From Streptomyces sp. WAC 04229 (GTDB lineage: Bacteria; Actinomycetota; Actinomycetes; Streptomycetales; Streptomycetaceae): a stretch of 45,859 nucleotides of DNA. Made by a program: the position numbers and the translations under genes. A model generated the notes under the pieces. The model saw only the letters and a program-made list of their open reading frames with translations, was not told the DNA's origin and did not search any database. The DNA lies in assembly GCF_003947455.1 (NCBI RefSeq), contig NZ_QHJH01000044.1, positions 1 to 45,859 of the forward strand, written 5' to 3'. Positions 26,756 to 35,526 of the stretch are shown one piece after another. The number at the start of each line of letters is the position of its first letter. Within the stretch, counting starts at the first letter, position 1.

Positions 26756-27613
26756 CCGCGACAACTCTGGTGAGACCGGGCCGAGTTCCACGTGGGCCCG
26801 CCCGATGGGCACGATGAGGGGCCGGTCCCCCACGGGGTCGTCGATCACCCTGGCGCGCAGCCCGAAGGCCTCGTGCAGCAGTTCGGCCGTGATGACCTCC
26901 CGCGGATGCCCCTGGGCCAGGATCGCCCCGTCCCGCATCACGACGAGGTTGTCGCTGTAGCGGGTGGCGAGGTTGAGGTCGTGCAGCACCATGACGACCG
27001 TGCACCCGGACTCGTGCAGGTCGTCCACCAGGTCGAGCACGTCGATCGCGTGTGCCAGGTCCAGGTAGGTGGTCGGCTCGTCGAGGAGCAGCAGATCGGT
27101 CCCCTGGGCCAGGGTCATGGAGATCCAGACGCGCTGGCGCTGACCGCCGGAGAGCGAGTCGACCGGACGGTCCGCGAGGTCGGACACCCCGGTCATGGCC
27201 AGCGCGCGGCCCACCACGGCCGCGTCGTCCGACGACCACTGCCGCAGCCAGCTCTGGTGCGGGTGGCGGCCCCTGGCGACCAGGTCGGACACCGTCAGGC
27301 CCTCCGGCGCGACCGGTGCCTGCGGCAGCAGTCCGAGCTTCTTGGCGACGTCCCGGGTCCTGAGCCCCGCGATGTCCTCGCCGTCCAGCACGACCGTGCC
27401 GCTGGTCGGCTTCAGCAGCCGGGACAGGGTGCGCAACAGGGTCGACTTCCCGCAGCCGTTGGGGCCGATGATGGTGGTGATCACCCCCGGCGGGATCGCC
27501 ACGTCGAGCCCGTCGATGACCGGCCGGGCCCCGTACCCGACCGCCACTCCCCTGGCGGCCAGCCGCGTGGCGCCGACCGCCCTCCCGGCCCCGGTGATGG
27601 ACTCAACGGCCAC
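26753..27613 (-). CDS. cchE: Ferri-siderophore importer ATPase CchE
   Basis: 286 residues, the cytoplasmic ATPase of the iron-siderophore importer (FepC/FhuC class). GTG 27613 follows GAGGGGG. Walker A is IIGPNGCGKSTLLRTL, the Q-loop is LLPQAPVAPEG, the signature is [18 protein letters not shown], Walker B is LLLLDEPTTYLDLAHAIDVL and the switch His is in VMVLHDLNLATRYSD. All catalytic elements are canonical. The length is normal for the family. It works with permeases CchC/CchD and lipoprotein CchF. It lies 38 bp downstream of cchD but is preceded by its own iron box. Confidence 0.95.
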   Translation of the reverse strand: MAVESITGAGRAVGATRLAARGVAVGYGARPVIDGLDVAIPPGVITTIIGPNGCGKSTLLRTLSRLLKPTSGTVVLDGEDIAGLRTRDVAKKLGLLPQAPVAPEGLTVSDLVARGRHPHQSWLRQWSSDDAAVVGRALAMTGVSDLADRPVDSLSGGQRQRVWISMTLAQGTDLLLLDEPTTYLDLAHAIDVLDLVDDLHESGCTVVMVLHDLNLATRYSDNLVVMRDGAILAQGHPREVITAELLHEAFGLRARVIDDPVGDRPLIVPIGRAHVELGPVSPELSR

Positions 27614-27622
27614 AAGGCCCCC

Positions 27623-27641
27623 TCTATTAGGCTCGCCTTAC
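27623..27641 (-). promoter_or_regulatory. Weaker iron box before cchE
   Basis: The sequence CTCTATTAGGCTCGCCTTA (plus strand) matches the 19-bp consensus at about 12 positions but keeps the symmetric core TTAGGC-TC-GCCTTA. It lies 10 bp upstream of the cchE GTG, between cchD and cchE. Confidence 0.6.
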
Positions 27642-27651
27642 TTTGTACCAG

Positions 27652-28755
27652 CTATCGGCGGTTCGCCCGCACCAGCAGGTAGACGAGGAAGGGTCCGCCG
27701 ATCGCCGCGGTGACCACCCCGACGGGCAGCGAGACCGGCAGCGCGGTGCGCGCGACCAGGTCCGATCCGGTCAGCAGCAGGGCGCCCACCATGCCGGAGG
27801 CCGCCAGCGGCGGCGTCGGGCACCTCGCCAGCCGCATCGCCACCTGGGGCGCCACCAGGGCCACGAACGGCACCGGTCCGGCCGCGCTCACGGCCACGCC
27901 GGCCAGCAGCACGGCGCACAGCAGCAGGACCGCGCGCACCGCCCCGTAGCGGACGCCGAGACCCGCGGCGATCTCGTCGCCGAAGTGCATCGGCTTGAAC
28001 TGGAAGGCGGCGCACGACACGACGGCCAGGAGTGCGAGCGTGCACCACAGCGCCACCCGCACCTCGTCCCAGGACCGGTTGTCCAGCGAACCCACCAGCC
28101 ACGCCTGGGCCCGGGCGACGTCCCTGATGTCGGCGGTGACCAGCAGCCAGGTCGTGATCGCCTGCATGACGGCGGTCACCGAGATGCCGATGAGGATCAG
28201 CCGGAAGCCGTCGATCCCGCGGCGCCACGCCAGGAAGTAGACCAGCAGGCCGGTCCCGAGCCCGCCCGCGAGCGCCGCCACCGACAGGCCCACGGAGTCG
28301 ACGACGGCCGTCGCGGCGCCGCCCGACACCGTCACCAGGAACACCGCCACCGCGCCCGCGCCGCTGGTGATGCCGAGGACGTCGGGGCTGGCCAGGGGGT
28401 TGCGCGCGATGGACTGGGTGAGCGCGCCGGACACCCCTAGCGCGACGCCCACCACGAGCCCGGCCAGCGCGCGGGGCATCCGCAGGTCCAGGACGACGAA
28501 CTCGTCGACCTGCTCGCCCCGTCCGACGATGGTGGCGAGGACCCGGGGCAGCGCGATGGGGAAGTCCCCGACGCCGATGGACAGGCAGAACACCAGGAAT
28601 GCCGCCGCCGCCAGCAGCAGCGTGACGCCCGCGGTCCAGGGCCGCCACACGAACGACACACCGCCGAGCCGCACTCCCGGCGCCACCGGCGCGCTCACGT
28701 CCGCCCCGCCCGGCCGCACGTCCGTCCCGTCTGCCTTCACGTCCGCCCCGCTCAC
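27652..28755 (-). CDS. cchD: Ferri-siderophore importer permease CchD
   Basis: 367 residues, a FecCD/BtuC-type permease with about ten membrane helices. The start is taken as GTG 28755, which overlaps the cchC stop as GTGA; a GTG at 28779 is possible. The conserved BtuC-class segments are present: LRMPRALAGLVVGVALGVSG, ALTQSIARNPLASPDVLGIT, and the coupling region GVRYGAVRAVLLLCAVLLAG with VSAAGPVPFVALVAPQVAMRL. A 30-residue hydrophilic N-terminus precedes the first helix. It should pair with CchC to form the channel served by CchE. It is third in the cchBCD operon. Confidence 0.93.
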   Translation of the reverse strand: MSGADVKADGTDVRPGGADVSAPVAPGVRLGGVSFVWRPWTAGVTLLLAAAAFLVFCLSIGVGDFPIALPRVLATIVGRGEQVDEFVVLDLRMPRALAGLVVGVALGVSGALTQSIARNPLASPDVLGITSGAGAVAVFLVTVSGGAATAVVDSVGLSVAALAGGLGTGLLVYFLAWRRGIDGFRLILIGISVTAVMQAITTWLLVTADIRDVARAQAWLVGSLDNRSWDEVRVALWCTLALLAVVSCAAFQFKPMHFGDEIAAGLGVRYGAVRAVLLLCAVLLAGVAVSAAGPVPFVALVAPQVAMRLARCPTPPLAASGMVGALLLTGSDLVARTALPVSLPVGVVTAAIGGPFLVYLLVRANRR

Positions 28756-29810
28756 GTGTTCTTGAACTTTCCGCGCCACACCAGTACGGCGAAGAACGGC
28801 GCCCCCAGCAGCGAGACGACGACCCCGGCGTCCAGCTCCCCCGGCCGCACCACCAGGCGCCCCACGATGTCGCAGACGAGCAGTACCACCGCGCCGAGCA
28901 GACCGGCGTACGGCACCAGCCAGCGGTAGTCCGGTCCGGTGAGGTACCGCGCGACATGGGCCACCATGAGCCCGAGGAAGGCGATGGGGCCGCAGGCCGC
29001 GGTGGCCGCGCCCGCCAGCAGGGTGATGGCGACGATGCCGGCCGTCCGGCTCCGCGCGACGTTCACCCCGAGCCCGCGCGCCACGTCCTCACCGAGGTTG
29101 AGGAGGTTGACGGCGGGCAGCGTGGTGAGCGCGAGCAGCAGCCCGGCGGCGATGAACGCGGACACCGGCCCGATGACGTCGAAGCCGACGCCGGCCAGTG
29201 AGCCCGCGTTCCAGAACCGCAGGGCGTTCAGCGAGGCCTTGTCCGTCAGGGAGACCGCCGTGGTCATCGCCGCGAGGAAGACCGCGATCCCCTGCCCGGC
29301 CAGGGCGAGCGTCAGCGGGTTGCCCGCCCCCCGGCCGATGCTCGACAGTCCGAAGACCACGGCACCGGCGAGCCCGGCACCGAGGAACGCGAGCCAGACG
29401 TACAGGAACGGGTCGGTCAGGCCGAGCAGGGCGATCCCGGAGACCACGGCGAACGAGGCGCCGGCGTTGATCCCCAGCAGCCCGGTGTCGGCGATCGGGT
29501 TGCGGGTGTACCCCTGGATCAGCGCCCCGGCGGCCCCGAGGGCGACGCCCGCCACGACCGCGAGGACCGTGCGGGGCACCCGCACGGTCCGCACGATGAG
29601 CCTGATCTCGGTGAGCCGCTGGTCGGCCTCGGGTGCGGCCGTCAGCCCGTGCCAGACCTCGGCGGGGGTCAACGCCCGCGCGCCGACGGCCAACGAGGCC
29701 GCCGCCGCGAGCACGAGCAGCACCGCGAGTACGCCCAACCCGGCGACCCGTCGGCGACGGGCCTCCGCCGTGCCCCCGGGCGCGGGGCGCTCAACCGCAG
29801 TCGTGGTCAT
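28752..29810 (-). CDS. cchC: Ferri-siderophore importer permease CchC
   Basis: 352 residues, a FecCD/BtuC-type permease. ATG 29810 lies 11 nt after the cchB stop; no strong ribosome site is seen, so coupled translation is likely. The family landmarks are VRVPRTVLAVVAGVALGAAG, ALIQGYTRNPIADTGLLGIN, GLGVNVARSRTAGIVAITLL and GPIAFLGLMVAHVARYLTGP. It has about ten helices. It is the heterodimer partner of CchD in the inner-membrane importer of ferri-coelichelin. Confidence 0.94.
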   Translation of the reverse strand: MTTTAVERPAPGGTAEARRRRVAGLGVLAVLLVLAAAASLAVGARALTPAEVWHGLTAAPEADQRLTEIRLIVRTVRVPRTVLAVVAGVALGAAGALIQGYTRNPIADTGLLGINAGASFAVVSGIALLGLTDPFLYVWLAFLGAGLAGAVVFGLSSIGRGAGNPLTLALAGQGIAVFLAAMTTAVSLTDKASLNALRFWNAGSLAGVGFDVIGPVSAFIAAGLLLALTTLPAVNLLNLGEDVARGLGVNVARSRTAGIVAITLLAGAATAACGPIAFLGLMVAHVARYLTGPDYRWLVPYAGLLGAVVLLVCDIVGRLVVRPGELDAGVVVSLLGAPFFAVLVWRGKFKNT

Positions 29811-29821
29811 GGCGACGTAGA

Positions 29822-31177
29822 CTAACGCGCGCCGCCGCCGGCTCCGTCGGCGATGGTCAGGGCCTCGTCGGAAGCGGACTTCAGGTTCCGGTCGACCAGG
29901 GACTCCAGGATTTCGCCCACCCTGATCGCGGTGTTGGAGAGCAGCGACGACGTGATGCCGTGCGTGTGCTCCGTACCGCCCTGGAGATAGATGCCGCAGC
30001 GCAGTGCGGGGTCGGTGGCGACGCGGTAGTCGCGCTCGACGCGCACCAGGCCCTCGTCGTCGCGCAGGCAGCGGTCCGCGACCTCGCCGAGCAGCCCGAG
30101 GGGGTCGGCCGCGAGGTAGCCGGTGGCGAAGACCACGACGTCCGCGTCGAGGAACGTCTCCTCGCCGGTGACCAGGGAGGTCACGGTGGCACGGACCCGG
30201 TCGGCGGTCTCCTTGACGTCGGTGAGCCGGGAGACGTTGAGGAAACGCAGCCGCTCGGTGCCGAGGACCTTCTCCCGGTACATCTGCCGGTACAGGTCGT
30301 CGATCAGGTCGATGTCCACCACGGAGTAGTTGGTGTTGCCGTGGTAGTCCATCAGCCGGCGTTTGACGCTGCCGGGCGCGGCGAAGTAGTCGTCCACGGC
30401 GGCCGGGTCGAAGATCCGGTTGGCGAAGCCGCTGTCGTCGGCGGGACTGTAGCCGTAGCGGGCGAAGACCGCGCACACCTCGGCCCCGGGGAAGCGGCGG
30501 TGCAGGTAGGCGACGTTCTCCGCGGCGCTCTGCCCGGCGCCGACGACCACGAACCGGGAGGGCGAGGTGCCCTCCAACGCGTCGACCCGCGCCAGCAGTT
30601 CGGAGTTGTGCCAGACCCGGTCGCCGCGCTCGACGCCCTCCGGCATCAGCGGGCGCAGGCCGGTGCCGACGACGAGGTTGCGCGCCCGGTGCACCTCCAG
30701 TCCCTGGCCCGAACGGACCGTCACCTCGAGGTGGTCGACGGCTCCGTCACGCTCCACGGGTGCGACGCCGACCACCTCGCGGCCGTAGGAGACCTGGTCG
30801 TCGACCTTGGCGGCGGCCCACTCGAAGTAGTCGTGGAACTCCACGCGCAGCGGGAAGAGGTTCTTGTGGTTGATGAAGTCGATCAGCCGGCCCCTGCTCT
30901 GCAGGTAGCAGAGGAAGCTGAACTCGCTGGCCGGGTTCCGCAGTGTCACCAGGTCCTTGAGGAAGGACACCTGCATCGTCGCGTCGTCGATCAGCATGCC
31001 GCGGTGCCAGCCGAAGCGGGGCTGCTGCTCGAAGAAGCGGGCGCTGACCTCCTCCTGACTGCCGGCCTGTGCGTTGTGCTCGCGGATCGCGATCGCCATG
31101 GCGACATTGGACGGGCCGAAGCCGATGCCAATGAGGTCGTGGACCAGCGGTGCGTCATCAGGAAGAACCTGTGACAT
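29822..31177 (-). CDS. cchB: L-ornithine N5-monooxygenase CchB
   Basis: 451 residues, a flavin- and NADPH-dependent N-hydroxylating monooxygenase (SidA/PvdA/IucD class) that converts L-ornithine to N5-hydroxyornithine, the first committed step. ATG 31177 follows GGGAGTG. The FAD motif is IGIGFGPSN (Gly17, 19, 21), the NADPH-binding motif is VVVGAGQSAAENVAYL (about 213-228) and the C-terminal family motif is FATGYLAADPL. The substrate segment FSFLCYLQSRGRLIDF is also conserved. It is the first gene of cchBCD, sharing a divergent iron-box promoter with cchA. Confidence 0.96.
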   Translation of the reverse strand: MSQVLPDDAPLVHDLIGIGFGPSNVAMAIAIREHNAQAGSQEEVSARFFEQQPRFGWHRGMLIDDATMQVSFLKDLVTLRNPASEFSFLCYLQSRGRLIDFINHKNLFPLRVEFHDYFEWAAAKVDDQVSYGREVVGVAPVERDGAVDHLEVTVRSGQGLEVHRARNLVVGTGLRPLMPEGVERGDRVWHNSELLARVDALEGTSPSRFVVVGAGQSAAENVAYLHRRFPGAEVCAVFARYGYSPADDSGFANRIFDPAAVDDYFAAPGSVKRRLMDYHGNTNYSVVDIDLIDDLYRQMYREKVLGTERLRFLNVSRLTDVKETADRVRATVTSLVTGEETFLDADVVVFATGYLAADPLGLLGEVADRCLRDDEGLVRVERDYRVATDPALRCGIYLQGGTEHTHGITSSLLSNTAIRVGEILESLVDRNLKSASDEALTIADGAGGGAR

Positions 31178-31208
31178 GTCACTCCCATTCTGCGGGACAG
31201 CCGGAAAC

Positions 31209-31227
31209 TTAGGTTAGCCTAAGCTAA
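31209..31227. promoter_or_regulatory. Iron box of the cchA/cchB divergent promoter
   Basis: TTAGGTTAGCCTAAGCTAA matches the iron-box consensus at 17 of 19 positions. It lies 32 bp before cchB and 131 bp before cchA. Confidence 0.93.
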
Positions 31228-31302
31228 TGCCCTGGTGCTGTCGAGAGGGCGAACCGGCGAGTACGGCCGTCAACTGGTCCGTCTCACAACGCCGTTGCAT
31301 AC

Positions 31303-31321
31303 TAAGGCAAGCCTTGCCAAA
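31303..31321 (+). promoter_or_regulatory. Second, weaker iron box proximal to cchA
   Basis: TAAGGCAAGCCTTGCCAAA has the symmetric core AAGGCAAGCCTT and matches the consensus at about 12 of 19 positions, 37 bp before the cchA ATG. Two spaced boxes would let each arm of the divergent promoter be repressed separately. Confidence 0.6.
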
Positions 31322-31357
31322 CTTGCCGGATCAGTCCCTGCTCTGAGGAGGTACCCC

Positions 31358-32305
31358 ATGCGGGTCGTCATGTTCGGTTACCAGACCTGGGGGCACCGGA
31401 CCCTGCAAGCCCTCCTGGACTCCGAGCACGACGTGGTACTGGTCGTGACCCACCCCAAGAGCGAGCACGCCTACGAGAAGATCTGGAGCGACTCCGTCGC
31501 CGACCTCGCCGAGGAGCACGGCGTCCCGGTACTGATCCGCAACCGCCCCGACGACGACGAGTTGTTCGAGCGCCTCAAGGACGCGGACCCGGACATCATC
31601 GTGGCCAACAACTGGCGGACCTGGATCCCCCCGCGCATCTTCGGGCTCCCCCGTCACGGCACGCTCAACGTGCACGACTCACTGCTGCCGAAGTACGCCG
31701 GGTTCTCCCCGCTGATCTGGGCCCTGCTCAACGGCGAGTCCGAAGTGGGCGTCACCGCCCACATGATGAACGACGAGCTGGACGCCGGCGACATCGTCCG
31801 GCAGGAGGCGGTGCCGGTCGGGCCGAGGGACACCGCGACGGACCTGTTCCACAAGACGGTCGGCCTCATCGCCCCGGTCACCGTGGGCGCGTTGGGCCTC
31901 ATCGCCGCCGGGCAGACCGAGTTCACCAAGCAGGACCGGTCGCAGGCGAGCTTCTTCCACAAGCGGTCCGCCGAGGACATCCGGATCGACTGGAACTGGC
32001 CGGCCCAGGATCTGGAGCGCCTGGTCCGCGCCCAGTCCGAGCCCTACCCCAGCGCCTTCACCTTCCACCGGGGCAGGCGGCTCGAGGTGCTCGCCGCGGT
32101 GGTCTCGCAGGGCCGCTACGGCGGTACGCCCGGCCGCGTCTTCTACCGCGAGGGCGACGGCGTGGTGATCGTCGCCGGAGCCGACGCGCGGGCGGGCCGC
32201 AGTCACGGCCTGGCCATCACGCGGGTGCGGACGGAGGACGGCCGGGAGCTGTCCGCGACCGACTACTTCACCTCGATGGGCGGCTACCTGACCAGCCGCC
32301 CGTGA
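31358..32305 (+). CDS. cchA: Hydroxyornithine formyltransferase CchA
   Basis: 315 residues, related to methionyl-tRNA formyltransferase. It transfers a formyl group from N10-formyltetrahydrofolate to N5-hydroxyornithine, giving the hfOrn used by CchH. ATG 31358 follows GAGGAGG at 31345-31351; earlier in-frame codons are in the promoter. The catalytic triad of the family is visible as Asn104 and His106 in LNVHDSLLPKYAG and Asp142 in ELDAGDI. The C-terminal part (from about 210) is the FMT_C-like barrel. It ends at a strong terminator. Confidence 0.95.
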   Translation: MRVVMFGYQTWGHRTLQALLDSEHDVVLVVTHPKSEHAYEKIWSDSVADLAEEHGVPVLIRNRPDDDELFERLKDADPDIIVANNWRTWIPPRIFGLPRHGTLNVHDSLLPKYAGFSPLIWALLNGESEVGVTAHMMNDELDAGDIVRQEAVPVGPRDTATDLFHKTVGLIAPVTVGALGLIAAGQTEFTKQDRSQASFFHKRSAEDIRIDWNWPAQDLERLVRAQSEPYPSAFTFHRGRRLEVLAAVVSQGRYGGTPGRVFYREGDGVVIVAGADARAGRSHGLAITRVRTEDGRELSATDYFTSMGGYLTSRP

Positions 32306-32324
32306 CCGGCCGCGCATGACGGAC

Positions 32325-32356
32325 GGGGCCCGACCGTGCTGCCACGGTCGGGCCCC
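32325..32356. terminator. Bidirectional terminator after cchA
   Basis: A perfect 14-bp stem, GGGGCCCGACCGTG (32325-32338), a CTGC loop and its complement to 32356. It separates cchA (+) from the convergent DUF5302 gene (-) and marks the right border of the siderophore cluster. Confidence 0.88.
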
Positions 32357-32379
32357 GCCGCGTACGACCGGTCGCGGCC

Positions 32380-32619
32380 TCAGCCGCTCTTGCGCCGGAA
32401 CGACCGCTGGCTGGCGGCCGGACCGTGGGTACCGCGGATCTTCGCCACGTCGGCGTTCGCGGCGAGGGCCGCGGCCTCCGCCTGCTTGCCGCGCTTGCGC
32501 TCCAGGGCCTCGCGGAACTTGCCCTTCAGGTCGTACTGACCGTCCTCGTCGGGTGTCAGGGCGGGGCGTTCGTCCTCCGCCGGTTCCGAACCTGCCTGCG
32601 ATGAAGACTCTTCAGTCAT
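32380..32619 (-). CDS. DUF5302 family small protein
   Basis: 79 residues from ATG 32619 with CAGGAGG upstream. It is acidic at the start (MTEESSSQAGSEPAEDERP), then KGKFREALERKRGKQAEAAA and a conserved end GTHGPAASQRSFRRKSG. This is the pattern of the actinobacterial DUF5302 proteins; the function is unknown. It has no membrane or export signal. It lies 39 bp downstream of the secreted peptidase gene and may be transcribed with it. Confidence 0.82.
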   Translation of the reverse strand: MTEESSSQAGSEPAEDERPALTPDEDGQYDLKGKFREALERKRGKQAEAAALAANADVAKIRGTHGPAASQRSFRRKSG

Positions 32620-32658
32620 GACGACCTCCTGGGCTCGGACAATCAGGAGCACAGCTTG

Positions 32659-34524
32659 TCACGGCCGGCGACCCGGAACCACCGAAAATGTCCCCGGCCC
32701 GGCCGGCAGGGTCACCGTGTACTGACTCAGGTAGGTGTCCAGGTACGGCGACCGGTCACCGGGGGTGGCGACGTCGTCGGCCGGGTCGTCGAGGGCGAGC
32801 CGCAGCCTGGCGTCACCGACCCGGATCGTCTCGCCGGAGGGGGTGTCCCGCCAGGACCCGGTCTGGACCGACCCGATCTCCACGGCCAGCACGTGCCCCG
32901 CGGCCAGGGTCCAGTCGGTGGCCTTCAGGTCGACGGTCAGGCGGCCGGAGTCCACCAGGGAGACCTGTTCGTCGAACATGACGGCGGTGCCGTCCGGAGC
33001 GACGTCGTACAGCTTGACCATGACGTTGCCCTCGCCCTTCGCCTTCAGGGACAGCCGAGGGGTGCCGGTGACCCGTACGGACCTCTTCAGCGGCTCGGAC
33101 CACACGAAGAAGCTGGAGGCGACCTCACCGTCGTGCTGACGCTCCGCCAGCTCCGCGGCCAGTCCTTCCGGGGCCGGGCGCTCGATCGCGGGGGCGTTCT
33201 CCATGTCCCACCGGCCGGTCGGCTGCGGCGGTGCCGCGGGCGCCGGCCGCCCCGGTGCGGCCAGCGCCGCGCGGGCTGACGCCCCGCCGTCGTCGACGTA
33301 GGAGCCGTCGCCGAGCGAAAGGGTCACCGACCGCTCCGTGACCGGCCAGGTGCGCTGGGCACGCCACGCGCCGGTGGAGTCCTCGACGGCGTAGGCCGGG
33401 TAACGCACCGACGGCCGTACGCCCTTGAGGTACTGGTCGTAGAACGACAGGGTCTCGTCGTACCAGCCCTCGCGGCCCATCGCCAGGCGGCCGTCACCGG
33501 TGCGGTCCCCGCCGCGCACGTGGTCCCACTGGCCGACCCAGCCGCGCTCGGGGCCCCTGTGGTTGTCGAGGTACTCCTCCATCTCCTCGGGCTTGGTGTT
33601 GTTCTCGATGAAGCCCTGCGTGACGAACAGCGGGGTGTCGCTGCCCTTCGCCATCCTCGCCAGGTCACGGGAGGTCCAGTGCTCGTCCCGCTGGTCGGAT
33701 ATCCGGTAGCCGGCCGAGTTCTCGGTCAGGCACTCCGGATGGGTCTCCTCGTGCCGCGCGGCCGCTCGGTAGCGCGGGTCGTCGTCCGGCATGGGCGCCA
33801 TGGTGGCGATGGAGTTGTAGGCGTTCGCCGTTCCGGTCACGTTCGGGCGGGGCACGCCGTTGGAGTAGATGTACTGGTACATGTCCCACAGCGGCTCCTG
33901 GGCGACGACGGCCTTGAGCGCGCGCTGGTCCAGGTTGTTGCCGATGAGTCCGGTGACGGCGTCGTACGACTTGCCGTACATGCCCACCGCGCCGGTGGAC
34001 CACGGCTGCCGGGACGCCCAGTCGATCGCCGCCCGGACGTCCGCCTGTTCGCCGGGGCCGCCCCAGTCGAGACAGCCGGTGGAGCCGCCGAAGCCGCGCA
34101 GGTCCACCATGACGAAGGCGTAGCCCTGGTCGAAGAGGTCGGTGCCCTCGATGAAGTCCTGGAAGCGGGCGGACGGGCCGGTGTGGGTCCACCCCTCCGG
34201 CCCGGTCTGGCCGGCGTGGGCGAAGTACGGGCCGACGGACAGGATCACCGGCACCTTCTCACGCCGTGTCAGCCCCTCGGGAAGCAGGACGTCGGCGTGG
34301 AGCCGGGTGCCGGAGCGGTCGGCGGACGGGAAGTAGTGCTGGGTCCAGACCGAGCCCTCCGGGACACGGTCGTTCTCCTCGTGCGTGACGGGGTCGGCCG
34401 TGGGGGCGGCCGGCCGGGCCTCCTCCTCGTGCGCGGCGACGGCGGGACCGGCGAGACTCGCTGTCAGGGCGAGGGCGGCGACCAGGGCCGAGGCGCTTCG
34501 GGCGGCGGCGCGACGTGCTCTCAC
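32659..34524 (-). CDS. Secreted CocE/NonD-type (X-Pro dipeptidyl-peptidase-like) hydrolase
   Basis: 621 residues from GTG 34524 with AAGGAGG just upstream. Residues 1-31 form a Sec signal (RARRAAARSASALVAALALT, AVAA cleavage). The serine-hydrolase domain follows, with DLRGFGGSTGCLDW, the nucleophile Ser in VGMYGKSYDAVTG (about 190) and GQWDH containing the His region (about 340). The C-terminal part (about 430-615) is the X-Pro dipeptidyl-peptidase C-terminal beta-jelly roll (FVWSEPLKRSVRVTGTPRLS). Such enzymes act on Xaa-Pro peptides or esters outside the cell; the actual substrate is unknown. Its promoter region carries a 9-bp tandem repeat. Confidence 0.88.
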   Translation of the reverse strand: MRARRAAARSASALVAALALTASLAGPAVAAHEEEARPAAPTADPVTHEENDRVPEGSVWTQHYFPSADRSGTRLHADVLLPEGLTRREKVPVILSVGPYFAHAGQTGPEGWTHTGPSARFQDFIEGTDLFDQGYAFVMVDLRGFGGSTGCLDWGGPGEQADVRAAIDWASRQPWSTGAVGMYGKSYDAVTGLIGNNLDQRALKAVVAQEPLWDMYQYIYSNGVPRPNVTGTANAYNSIATMAPMPDDDPRYRAAARHEETHPECLTENSAGYRISDQRDEHWTSRDLARMAKGSDTPLFVTQGFIENNTKPEEMEEYLDNHRGPERGWVGQWDHVRGGDRTGDGRLAMGREGWYDETLSFYDQYLKGVRPSVRYPAYAVEDSTGAWRAQRTWPVTERSVTLSLGDGSYVDDGGASARAALAAPGRPAPAAPPQPTGRWDMENAPAIERPAPEGLAAELAERQHDGEVASSFFVWSEPLKRSVRVTGTPRLSLKAKGEGNVMVKLYDVAPDGTAVMFDEQVSLVDSGRLTVDLKATDWTLAAGHVLAVEIGSVQTGSWRDTPSGETIRVGDARLRLALDDPADDVATPGDRSPYLDTYLSQYTVTLPAGPGTFSVVPGRRP

Positions 34525-34544
34525 ATGCTCCTCCTTGAACGTTG

Positions 34545-34616
34545 GGTGCAGGTGGTGCAGGTGGTGCAGGTGGTGCAGGTGGTACCGGTGGTGCAGGTGG
34601 TACCGGCGGTGCAGGC
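34545..34616. repeat. Eight tandem copies of a 9-bp unit
   Basis: Consensus unit GGTGCAGGT, eight contiguous copies (72 bp), with variants GGTACCGGT, GGTACCGGC and GGTGCAGGC in units 5, 7 and 8. It lies 21 bp upstream of the secreted hydrolase start (34524, -) and about 120 bp before the MBL gene (+), i.e. in a shared divergent promoter region. Confidence 0.93.
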
Positions 34617-34735
34617 TGCTGTGCAGGTTTAGCAGTGCGGCCTCAGGTACGTCGACGGGGCGTCCAACTCCGCTTCTGCCGTGGGCAGATCCCGGCCGAC
34701 GCGCTCACACGGCCTGTGAACATGGGGAGATGGCG

Positions 34736-35464
34736 ATGAACCCGGCGGTACTCCGCCTTGACCTGGGACAGTTCATCCGGCCGGCCGAGGAGACCGGCGG
34801 GCCGCGGCCGCGCGTCGAGCCCGTGCTCGCGTATCTGGTTCGGCACGAGCGGGGGCTCCTCCTCTTCGACACCGGGATGGGTGACGCCGACGCCGGGACC
34901 GAGGCGCACTACCGGCCCCGGCGGCGGGGGCTGCGGGCGGCGCTGTCGGCGGCGGGAGCCGCCCCCGACGAGATCACCCTGGTCGTCAACTGCCACCTGC
35001 ACTTCGACCACTGCGGCGGCAATCCCCTGCTGGCCGGCCGGCCGATCCTGGTGCAGGACGTGGAGCTGGCCACCGCCCGCGCGGGCGGCCACACCTTCGA
35101 CGAACTCGTCGACTTCCCCGGCGCCGTGTACGAGGAGCTGACCGGCGAGGCCGAGGTCTGGCCGGGTGTCCGGATCGTCCCCACCCCCGGACACACCGCG
35201 GGGCACCAGTCGCTGGTCGTCGGGCAGGACGACGGCACCGTGATCCTCGCGGGGCAGGCACACGACTTCGCGTCGGAGTTCGGCTCGGACCAGCTGGCCC
35301 GCGAGGCCGCGCTGCACGGCACGGCACCGCCGCTCCCGGAGTACCGGCCCTGGCTGGACCGGCTCGCCGACTTCGACCCCCGGCGCGTCCTCTTCGCCCA
35401 CGACTGCTCGGTCTGGGAACCCTCTCGCCCGTCCGGAATCGCCCGCACCGCGAACCCTGCCTAG
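34736..35464 (+). CDS. MBL-fold metallo-hydrolase (lactonase-like)
   Basis: 242 residues from ATG 34736, which has GGGGAG seven bases upstream; ATG 34730 is also in frame but too close to that site. The metal motif HLHFDH (His87, His89, Asp91, His92) is present, as is His153 in PTPGHTAGHQS and the last His in FAHDCSVW. The position that is usually a bridging Asp (GDA) reads LAGQAHDF. The overall layout resembles the N-acyl-homoserine-lactonase-like MBL group found widely in Streptomyces. Cytoplasmic; substrate unknown. Confidence 0.85.
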   Translation: MNPAVLRLDLGQFIRPAEETGGPRPRVEPVLAYLVRHERGLLLFDTGMGDADAGTEAHYRPRRRGLRAALSAAGAAPDEITLVVNCHLHFDHCGGNPLLAGRPILVQDVELATARAGGHTFDELVDFPGAVYEELTGEAEVWPGVRIVPTPGHTAGHQSLVVGQDDGTVILAGQAHDFASEFGSDQLAREAALHGTAPPLPEYRPWLDRLADFDPRRVLFAHDCSVWEPSRPSGIARTANPA

Positions 35465-35526
35465 GGTTGAAGACGCCGGCCGAACCGGAGTTCTTGCCGA
35501 TCGCGATCGCGGGAGAGTGGGGCGCC

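Noticed and set aside
27643..28440. Plus-strand frame opposite cchD
   Set aside because: Shadow of the permease gene; the minus strand encodes clear BtuC-type helices.
34542..34739. Gly-Ala-Gly repeat peptide frame over the 9-bp repeat
   Set aside because: All frames of a 9-bp repeat stay open by default; there is no ribosome site and no homologous protein pattern.
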